A stretch of 5,403 nucleotides of DNA from Candidatus Parepulonipiscium sp. PG-Nun2H_MBin03 (GTDB lineage: Bacteria > Bacillota > Clostridia > Lachnospirales > Cellulosilyticaceae), in assembly GCA_001995005.1 (NCBI GenBank), contig MDJN01000025.1, forward strand, positions 1 to 5,403, written 5' to 3'. Positions 1 to 4,204 of the stretch are shown in pieces; the stretch's first letter is position 1, and each line of letters starts with the position of its first letter. A program made the position numbers and the translations under genes. A model generated the notes under the pieces. That model worked only from the letters and a program-made list of their open reading frames with translations, ran no database searches and was not told the DNA's origin.

Positions 1-15
1 TTGTCTTATTTATTA

Positions 16-996
16 CTAATAGCTGTATTTATTTACATCATCAATCGTAATACCAGGGTGTACTGCAATATTTATTGCATTAGCAATAACATTACCTAAA
101 TACGTAATAACCTCATCCATATCTTTTGGTGTCACAAATAAATTACCTATAGTAGGGGTAATAACTTCTTTTATTAAAGCGTATTTTTCTTGTTCTCCTA
201 AGCCTTTTAGCATAGAGTAAAATTCTGTGTGTTCAGATTCTTTTAGCATAATATCAATAAGAGTATTCATAGTATCATTTATAAGAGTTGCCGCATCTAC
301 AACAGTCGGTACGCCTATTGCAATTACAGGACAACCCATAGCTTCTTGATCTAACTTTTTACGTTTATTACCGATACCAGCCCCTGGAGAAATTCCTGTA
401 TTACTAATTTGAATAGTAGAATTTATTCTAGTAGCATTTCTTGCTCCTAACGCATCTATAGCAATTATACAATCAGGTTTTATATGCTCAGTAACTCCTC
501 GAACAATTTCGCTAGTTTCTATTCCTGTAAGACCCATAACTCCAGGAGCCAGACTACTTAAGTGGCACACCGTCTCGTCTATAGCATCGGGTACAAATTC
601 TGCTAAGTGACGTGTTACTAACACTTTATCTGTTACATAAGGGCCTAGTGTATCTGGTGTTGCTTGTCTATTTCCTAAACCTATAACTAAAACTTTTAAG
701 GCTCCTGTATGTTTTGGCAATAAGCCTTTAATACAATCTGCAACTTCTTCTATAATTTCTTTATGAATTTCTGGATCATTTTCTTTTAAATGCTCAGATT
801 CTATGGTGATATAATGACCAATAGGTTTACCCATAGTTTTTTGGCCTTCTTCATTTAAAACTTCTATGTGGGTCTTTTTATAATTTTCAAATTTCTCTAC
901 TTGTAAATCAACTCCTTCAATATCATAACTATTCTCTACACTTTGCTTTAAAACAGCACCTACTTCAATTGCTAAATCTGTACGTGGCATAAACAT
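16..996 (-). CDS. gpr: Germination protease GPR (spore endopeptidase, family A25)
   Basis: GPR is made in the developing forespore as an inactive zymogen and, during germination, cuts the small acid-soluble proteins that coat spore DNA. The 326-residue product has the hallmark RTDLAIE near its start (residues 5-11). By analogy with Bacillus megaterium GPR, autoprocessing would cut after Asp7 and leave an unusually short seven-residue propeptide. The two acidic residues essential in the Bacillus enzyme (Asp127 and Asp193) correspond to Asp115 in TPDTLGP and Asp181 in IDALGAR, with the same offset for both. The conserved stretch SPGAGIGNKRKKL is at 204-216. The start at 996 is chosen because GGAGG lies 9 nt upstream; a second ATG two codons later is less well spaced. 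A forespore-type promoter lies just upstream. The gene diverges from rpsT, as in Bacillus. The reading frame is intact, and any downstream operon partner (often spoIIP) lies outside the window. Confidence 0.97.
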   Translation of the reverse strand: MFMPRTDLAIEVGAVLKQSVENSYDIEGVDLQVEKFENYKKTHIEVLNEEGQKTMGKPIGHYITIESEHLKENDPEIHKEIIEEVADCIKGLLPKHTGALKVLVIGLGNRQATPDTLGPYVTDKVLVTRHLAEFVPDAIDETVCHLSSLAPGVMGLTGIETSEIVRGVTEHIKPDCIIAIDALGARNATRINSTIQISNTGISPGAGIGNKRKKLDQEAMGCPVIAIGVPTVVDAATLINDTMNTLIDIMLKESEHTEFYSMLKGLGEQEKYALIKEVITPTIGNLFVTPKDMDEVITYLGNVIANAINIAVHPGITIDDVNKYSY

Positions 997-1022
997 ATAT
1001 TTTTACCTCCAACTGTTATTAT

Positions 1023-1079
1023 AATCTAGTTTTTCCATATTTTTTGCATATATGCATTGACTTTTGTCAAGACTAGATT
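1023..1079. repeat. Nested inverted repeats across the divergent gpr/rpsT promoters
   Basis: Three dyads lie within 57 bp. AATCTAGT (1023-1030) and ACTAGATT (1072-1079) are perfect 8-bp inverted arms at the two edges. TGCATATATGCA (1045-1056) is a perfect 12-bp palindrome that includes the gpr -35 box. TTGACTTTTGTCAA (1057-1070) has 5-bp arms and begins with the rpsT -35 box. They could be operator half-sites or coincidences of AT-rich promoter DNA; no known regulator box was recognised. Confidence 0.5.
1027..1056 (-). promoter_or_regulatory. Forespore (sigma-G/sigma-F-like) promoter of gpr
   Basis: On the minus strand, TGCATA (1056-1051) fits the sigma-G/F -35 consensus. A 17-nt spacer separates it from AAAACTA (1033-1027), which matches five of seven positions of the CATACTA -10 consensus. 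Transcription would start near 1020, giving a leader of about 24 nt that holds little more than the ribosome-binding site. Bacillus gpr is known to be transcribed by forespore sigma factors, which supports the match. No alternative sigma-A promoter was seen in this orientation. Confidence 0.6.
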
Positions 1080-1085
1080 TATAAT
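1057..1085 (+). promoter_or_regulatory. Sigma-A promoter of rpsT
   Basis: TTGACT (1057-1062) and a perfect TATAAT (1080-1085) are separated by exactly 17 nt, so this is a strong housekeeping promoter. The start site should be near 1092, leaving a leader of about 78 nt before the rpsT start. Its -35 box directly abuts the -35 box of the opposing gpr promoter. Confidence 0.88.
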
Positions 1086-1122
1086 AAAAAATATTTCATT
1101 CTATTCCCCAAACCGTGTCTAA

Positions 1123-1142
1123 AATCTGGGTAGATTAAACCC
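1123..1142 (+). promoter_or_regulatory. Possible alternative hairpins in the rpsT leader
   Basis: Two mutually exclusive short hairpins can be drawn in the rpsT leader. AATCT (1123-1127) pairs with AGATT (1132-1136) around a GGGT loop, or GGGT (1128-1131) pairs with ACCC (1139-1142). The segment ends about 15 nt before the ribosome-binding site. Ribosomal protein genes are often controlled by their own product through leader RNA, so a binding site is conceivable, but the stems are only 4-5 bp and may mean nothing. Confidence 0.2.
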
Positions 1143-1169
1143 TTAAGAATATGAATGGAGACCAAAAAA

Positions 1170-1433
1170 ATGGCAAATATCAAATCAGCAAAAAAACGTA
1201 TTAAAGTAATTGAAACTAAAACAGCACGTAATCGTTCTATTAAATCAGCAGTTAAAACTTATTCTAAAAAAGTTATAGTTGCTATAGAAAGTGGAAATAA
1301 AGATTTAGCTACACAAAATCTTAAAGTAGCTATAAAAGCTATTGACCAAGCTTGTGCAAAAGGTATTTATCATAAAAATACAGCAGCTAGAAAAAAATCT
1401 ACTCTTGTTCGTTTAGTTAACCAAATTGCTTAA
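1170..1433 (+). CDS. rpsT: 30S ribosomal protein S20
   Basis: S20 is a primary binding protein of 16S rRNA in the small ribosomal subunit. The 87-residue, very basic product has the family signature MANIKSAKKR at its start and KGIYHKNTAARKKS at residues 64-77, and its length is normal for S20. The ATG at 1170 is the right start because TGGAG (1156-1160) sits 9 nt upstream. An in-frame ATG at 1155 would add five residues absent from the family and would overlap that ribosome-binding site. The gene is a single-gene unit: it has its own sigma-A promoter at 1057-1085 and a terminator hairpin that begins 3 bp after the stop codon. It is divergent from gpr. Confidence 0.97.
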   Translation: MANIKSAKKRIKVIETKTARNRSIKSAVKTYSKKVIVAIESGNKDLATQNLKVAIKAIDQACAKGIYHKNTAARKKSTLVRLVNQIA

Positions 1434-1436
1434 TTA

Positions 1437-1474
1437 AAAAATGCTAGGGCTCTAATTACAGTCCTAGCATTTTT
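1437..1474. terminator. Rho-independent terminator of rpsT, probably bidirectional
   Basis: A stem of about 14 bp is formed by 1437-1450 and 1461-1474 (core ATGCTAGG with CCTAGCAT, one G-T pair), closing a 10-nt loop. On the plus strand the right arm ends in T5 and serves rpsT. On the minus strand the other arm ends in T6, so it can also stop the DUF1622 gene coming the other way. The stop codon of that gene (1456-1458) lies in the loop. Confidence 0.88.
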
Positions 1475-1875
1475 GTTTCTTTTATTGGATGTGTTACTTC
1501 TTTTATTGTTATTTCCTCTGTTTCTTTAATTATTGATTCTTCTGCTTCTTTCATTTCCATTCTTATTATAAATGTCATAACTACCCTAAGCGATACAACA
1601 GCAGCTAAAATTAAAATCTCTTCTAGATCCCTTACCACAACAGTTTTTAAAATTTCCGCTGCTAGTTTAAATTCTAATGCAATTGCCATAGAATTTGCAA
1701 GTTGATATTTTAAAGCAAAATCATCTTTCATAAGCAAACTTTTTACATAATGAAAAAATGCTCTTAATGTGCCCCCGGTTAAAATTATTATACCCATTAA
1801 TTCAATTGAATGAATTATAAATGGAACAAAATCTGCTATAATTGAGGTTACAAAAGAATTCATAGTCGATATCAT
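1456..1875 (-). CDS. DUF1622 family small membrane protein
   Basis: This 139-residue protein matches the DUF1622 family of unknown function. Hydrophobic segments lie at about 14-36 and 85-105, with a further amphipathic or hydrophobic stretch at about 60-80. The typical family core is visible as ALEFKLAAEILKTVV (66-80) and LAAVVSLRVV (90-99). After residue 106 there is a charged tail of about 33 residues with repeated IKE motifs, which looks like an extension beyond the usual family end. The start at 1875 is chosen because GGAGG in a G-rich run lies 9 nt upstream. A longer frame back to 1929 would run through the promoter and the upstream terminator. It has its own likely sigma-A promoter at 1900-1929. 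Its last four residues and stop are encoded by the shared terminator hairpin. The function is unknown. Confidence 0.85.
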   Translation of the reverse strand: MISTMNSFVTSIIADFVPFIIHSIELMGIIILTGGTLRAFFHYVKSLLMKDDFALKYQLANSMAIALEFKLAAEILKTVVVRDLEEILILAAVVSLRVVMTFIIRMEMKEAEESIIKETEEITIKEVTHPIKETKMLGL

Positions 1876-1899
1876 ATATACCCCCCTCCCCTGAATTAT

Positions 1900-1929
1900 A
1901 TTATAACATATGTAAAAGGGATATAGCAA
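1900..1929 (-). promoter_or_regulatory. Sigma-A-like promoter of the DUF1622 gene
   Basis: On the minus strand TTGCTA (1929-1924) and TATAAT (1905-1900) are separated by 18 nt. The start site would be near 1893, giving a leader of about 18 nt that carries the G-rich ribosome-binding site. A second TATAAT at 1900-1895 overlaps it. The -35 box lies in one arm of the terminator hairpin of the upstream gene. Confidence 0.55.
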
Positions 1930-1949
1930 ACTAAATTGCTATATCCCTT
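1916..1949 (-). terminator. Terminator hairpin after the DUF1540 gene
   Basis: AAGGGATATAGCAA (1916-1929) and TTGCTATATCCCTT (1936-1949) form a perfect 14-bp stem with a 6-nt loop. It starts 14 nt beyond the DUF1540 stop codon. Read on the minus strand, the stem ends in a run of four T, which is short for an efficient terminator. Some read-through into the DUF1622 gene is therefore possible. On the plus strand no T run follows. Confidence 0.7.
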
Positions 1950-1963
1950 ATGATAGGTAAAAA

Positions 1964-2281
1964 TTACCTTTCGCAAAAGCTTGAACATTCTGTTCCTACA
2001 CAGTTTGAAGCTCCTAAACCAGATATATTAATAAAATCTGCTTTACAAGAACCTGCTGAGTTATGAACACAGTTATGAGCTTCGCATCCTACTGCTGGTT
2101 CAGGATTAGCGTATCCTGTAACATTTAATGCGTTAGTTGCTGATGAACATTCTGTAACACAATTACAACATGTGTCATCACAACAATTTGCTGCTGCCCC
2201 ATCAATTTCAATGTTGTTTAGCGAACAACAATGGTCTGTATTGTGTGAACAATTAGAAACACTACAATTTAATCTTGGCAT
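1964..2281 (-). CDS. Cys-rich protein with two DUF1540 domains
   Basis: The 105-residue product has 16 cysteines and two related modules, at about residues 4-46 and 64-103. Each module runs C-x4-C-x-H-N, then one or two Cys, then an I-x-I-x-G turn (IEIDG and INISG), then Cys and TECSS. This is the pattern of DUF1540, a short Cys-containing domain of unknown function common in clostridia; metal binding is plausible but not shown. Module 1 carries extra Cys in a CC-x3-CC-x-C cluster (33-41). There is no signal peptide or membrane segment. The start at 2281 follows GGAGG with 7-nt spacing. The gene begins 30 bp after the small Cys-rich gene at 2312-2482, with no terminator or clear promoter between them, so the two are probably co-transcribed. 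It ends at a hairpin terminator. Confidence 0.85.
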   Translation of the reverse strand: MPRLNCSVSNCSHNTDHCCSLNNIEIDGAAANCCDDTCCNCVTECSSATNALNVTGYANPEPAVGCEAHNCVHNSAGSCKADFINISGLGASNCVGTECSSFCER

Positions 2282-2311
2282 AATTACCCCTCCTAATCGG
2301 TTAAGTTTAAT

Positions 2312-2482
2312 CTAGCAGTTACATCCACCTTTTTTACCTGATTTGTTCCCACATGCACAATCAGTTGCTTTAGTAGTATCACTTACGTTACCACAATCTA
2401 CTGTGCTATTTGTTGAACAATCTACTGTGCTATTTGTTGAACAATCTACTGCGCTGTTTGATTTTTTAGCTTTTTTAGACAT
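2312..2482 (-). CDS. Small Cys-rich repeat protein, unrecognised
   Basis: This is a 56-residue gene that length filters would skip. It starts at 2482 with GAGG placed 9 nt upstream and ends with TAG at 2312. The product has a lysine-rich start (MSKKAKKSNS), then three copies of an octapeptide of form N-S-x-V-D-C-x-x (residues 9-32). The tail holds two C-x-C pairs, at Cys42/Cys44 and at Cys54/Cys56 (ending GGCNC). In all there are seven cysteines. There is no signal peptide or membrane segment. Coding is supported by the ribosome-binding site, by repeats that keep the reading frame, and by tight coupling (29 bp between stop and start) to the Cys-rich DUF1540 gene. The C-x-C pairs recall metallothioneins, and small Cys-rich proteins also occur in spore coats; neither role is shown. 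I do not recognise the family. A longer frame on the plus strand covers it but has no ribosome-binding site. Confidence 0.75.
   Translation of the reverse strand: MSKKAKKSNSAVDCSTNSTVDCSTNSTVDCGNVSDTTKATDCACGNKSGKKGGCNC
2387..2458 (-). repeat. Three tandem 24-bp repeats inside the small Cys-rich gene
   Basis: Units at 2435-2458, 2411-2434 and 2387-2410 each encode N-S-(A/T)-V-D-C plus two residues. The middle unit agrees with the last over 18 bases and with the first over most of its length; the outer ends diverge. The period is a multiple of three, so copy-number change would keep the frame. Confidence 0.85.
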
Positions 2483-2530
2483 TTTAACTCACCTCATAAA
2501 ATTTATTAGCAATATTCCTTATTGCTTTAA

Positions 2531-2561
2531 TAGTATGTACAAAATCAATTTTTTTTATAAG
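2531..2561 (-). promoter_or_regulatory. Candidate forespore-type promoter of the Cys-rich gene pair
   Basis: On the minus strand, CATACTA (2537-2531) is an exact match to the sigma-G/F -10 consensus. CTTATA (2561-2556), 18 nt upstream, keeps only the ATA half of the -35 consensus. The start site would be near 2524, about 42 nt before the ATG at 2482. No well-spaced sigma-A pair was found in this 134-bp spacer, which otherwise holds no gene and no clear terminator for the ZIP gene. Confidence 0.35.
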
Positions 2562-2616
2562 GCTTTTTTGGAGGATAGTTTTGTTAAAAATAGATAAAAT
2601 TGTAAATTAGATCAAA

Positions 2617-3342
2617 CTAAAATAGAAGTATAATTCCTAATATAACACCAATTACTGTTGCAACACTAGTAAGACGTCCATTCCATATATGTTTTGATTC
2701 AGGAAGCAAGTCTTCGCATATTATGTACAATATAATCCCTGCAGCAATTCCTAATGAAATAACAATAAACACATCACTAATTTTGCTCAGAAAATATCCA
2801 AGTATTGCTCCTATGCCCATAGCAAGTCCTAAACAAACTGGGATTAAAAACATAAAGCTTGTTTTAACATTTCCCTTAAGAGGAATAGCTACAGCAATAG
2901 CTTCAGGTATACTATGTAAACATATTACAGTAGCAAAATTTAGTATAGTCTCTTGAGAAGTATAACTAAGAGAGCCGAGTGCAAATCCTTCAGGTATGCT
3001 ATGAATTCCTATTCCAATTAATAACGCAAGTCCAGTTTTTAGCATTTTACTATTTGAGAGGAGTAATTTATCTTCAGTAAAATGTATTACTTGTTGTAAA
3101 GATAAACCTAGACCCACGCCGATTAGCATGCCCAGCACAACTAATTCAAAGCGATTAGTGCTGATAGCTTCTGGTAAAATATCAAAACATATCATAGAAA
3201 GCATTACGCCAGCGGTTAGCCCAAATAACATTCCTATTAAGCGTTGATTTTTGATATTAAATATGCATACTAGCAAAATTCCAATAGCAACACCTAAACC
3301 TTCTGCTATAAATGCTATAAAAAAAGCTATTGCCATTCCCAT
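2617..3342 (-). CDS. ZIP-family divalent metal transporter
   Basis: ZIP proteins carry zinc, iron or other divalent metals into the cytoplasm across the plasma membrane. The 241-residue product is almost wholly hydrophobic, with about eight membrane segments (near 3-27, 34-54, 66-86, 103-124, 133-153, 162-184, 190-208, 224-241). The metal-site motifs are clear: HSIPEG at 114-119 in segment 4 and HSIPEA at 143-148 in segment 5, supplying His114/Glu118 and His143/Glu147. Acidic DILPEA (54-59) and EDLLPES (210-216) are further family features. Both motifs carry Ser where many ZIPs have Asn next to the His. The cytoplasmic loop between segments 3 and 4 is short and has no His-rich stretch. The start at 3342 follows AGGGG with 7-nt spacing. 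No Fur, Zur or MntR box was recognised upstream. The exact metal cannot be assigned (GufA/ZupT-like). The gene diverges from the M15 peptidase gene. Confidence 0.93.
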   Translation of the reverse strand: MGMAIAFFIAFIAEGLGVAIGILLVCIFNIKNQRLIGMLFGLTAGVMLSMICFDILPEAISTNRFELVVLGMLIGVGLGLSLQQVIHFTEDKLLLSNSKMLKTGLALLIGIGIHSIPEGFALGSLSYTSQETILNFATVICLHSIPEAIAVAIPLKGNVKTSFMFLIPVCLGLAMGIGAILGYFLSKISDVFIVISLGIAAGIILYIICEDLLPESKHIWNGRLTSVATVIGVILGIILLF

Positions 3343-3403
3343 TATATCACCCCTTCTTTATATAAATATTGTATTAAGGCCTGTACTTTTTTAGAACTAA
3401 GGG

Positions 3404-3432
3404 AGTATATATTTATAGTTTAGTACATAATA
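3404..3432 (+). promoter_or_regulatory. Weak candidate promoter of the M15 peptidase gene
   Basis: The 122-bp spacer between the ZIP and peptidase genes has no near-consensus sigma-A pair on the plus strand. CATAATA (3426-3432) fits the general CATNNTA form of forespore -10 boxes. AGTATA (3404-3409) lies 16 nt upstream and fits the GTATA form of the -35 box. An ATATATT (3407-3413) resembling a sigma-E -35 overlaps it. The sigma class is undecided. Confidence 0.25.
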
Positions 3433-3464
3433 GTATAGACAATAGATTTAAGGAGATTATAACA

Positions 3465-4202
3465 ATGAAATTATTAATATTTAATATAGTGATATTAGGA
3501 GTTGTTTTTATAACAATTAATGAGTTTAGCGAAGAATCATTAGAAATATCTACTTCAAGTGCAATGCCTGAGATTAGCTTATTACCTAAATTAATTATGG
3601 AAAATACTATTATTCCAGAAGCGGTACTAGAAGAAACTACATTACCTTATGTATTTGAAGTATATACAGATATTCCAGAAGATATGGTAAATTCGATGTT
3701 AGGTAAATCTCTGCCTAATGTAGAATTTGCAATTACTCTATCATTAGTTACTGTAACATACATAGATTATAATGGAGATACTAAAACTGGAGATATGGTA
3801 GTGCATAAAGATTTGGCAGAAGAGGTGGCAGAAATATTTGAAGAAATATATTTAGCTAAGTTTCCTATTGCAAATATTGAGTTGATTGATAAATATGATG
3901 CCGACGATAATTTATCTATGATTAATAATAATACATCTGCATTTAATTACAGATTAATTAGTGGTACAAATATAATATCAAATCATTCGTATGGACGTTG
4001 TATTGATATTAATCCTCTAGTTAATCCACATGTGATAAATGGGGTAGCATATCCGAAGGAAGGCAGTGCGTATATTGATAGGAGTTTAGATTATACTGGT
4101 ATGATTAAAGAAGGAGATGTGGTGTATAACGCATTCATTTCTCGTGGTTGGAGCTGGGGCGGTCACTGGAACAGCCCCGACTATCAACACTTTGAGAAAT
4201 AA
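3465..4202 (+). CDS. Membrane-anchored M15-type zinc D,D-carboxypeptidase/endopeptidase
   Basis: Enzymes of this group (D-alanyl-D-alanine carboxypeptidase, VanY/M15 fold) trim peptidoglycan stem peptides outside the membrane. The 245-residue product has a hydrophobic N-terminus (residues 2-18) acting as signal or anchor, an acidic linker to about residue 60, and a catalytic domain in the C-terminal half. Zinc ligands are visible: His174 and Asp181 in SNHSYGRCIDINP, and His242 in DYQHFE at the end. The segment AYIDRSL...TGMI (202-213) and GWSWGGHW (228-235) are further family marks. The usual Asp of GGDW is His234 here. Cys179 sits beside the ligand motif, where Ala is common. The start at 3465 follows AAGGAG, 9 nt away. 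The last 50 bases of the gene are far richer in G+C than the rest. The role could be vegetative wall turnover or spore cortex and germination; context does not decide. Confidence 0.88.
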   Translation: MKLLIFNIVILGVVFITINEFSEESLEISTSSAMPEISLLPKLIMENTIIPEAVLEETTLPYVFEVYTDIPEDMVNSMLGKSLPNVEFAITLSLVTVTYIDYNGDTKTGDMVVHKDLAEEVAEIFEEIYLAKFPIANIELIDKYDADDNLSMINNNTSAFNYRLISGTNIISNHSYGRCIDINPLVNPHVINGVAYPKEGSAYIDRSLDYTGMIKEGDVVYNAFISRGWSWGGHWNSPDYQHFEK

Positions 4203-4204
4203 TT

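Noticed and set aside
1155..1169. Five-codon N-terminal extension of S20 starting at the ATG at 1155
   Set aside because: It overlaps the ribosome-binding site GGAG for the ATG at 1170, and S20 proteins start MANIKSAKKR.
1876..1929. Longer start for the DUF1622 protein at 1929
   Set aside because: The extra codons cover the promoter, ribosome-binding site and one arm of the upstream terminator, and they are not family-like.
2312..2482. Cys-rich peptide as a SCIFF-type or other modified peptide precursor
   Set aside because: It does not resemble the SCIFF sequence and no radical SAM maturase or transporter gene is in the window.
2343..2597. 84-codon open frame on the plus strand
   Set aside because: No ribosome-binding site; its repeats FVEQSTVL are the antisense reading of the repeat in the minus-strand Cys-rich gene.
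2578..2607. TTG-started short frame on the plus strand after GGAGG at 2570
   Set aside because: Only nine codons before a stop; most likely a chance ribosome-binding-like sequence.
2723..2956. 77-codon plus-strand frame
   Set aside because: Antisense to the well-supported ZIP transporter gene, with no start signal.
4156..4178. GGGGC/GCCCC hairpin as terminator of the peptidase gene
   Set aside because: It lies inside the coding region before the conserved DYQHFE and is not followed by a T run.
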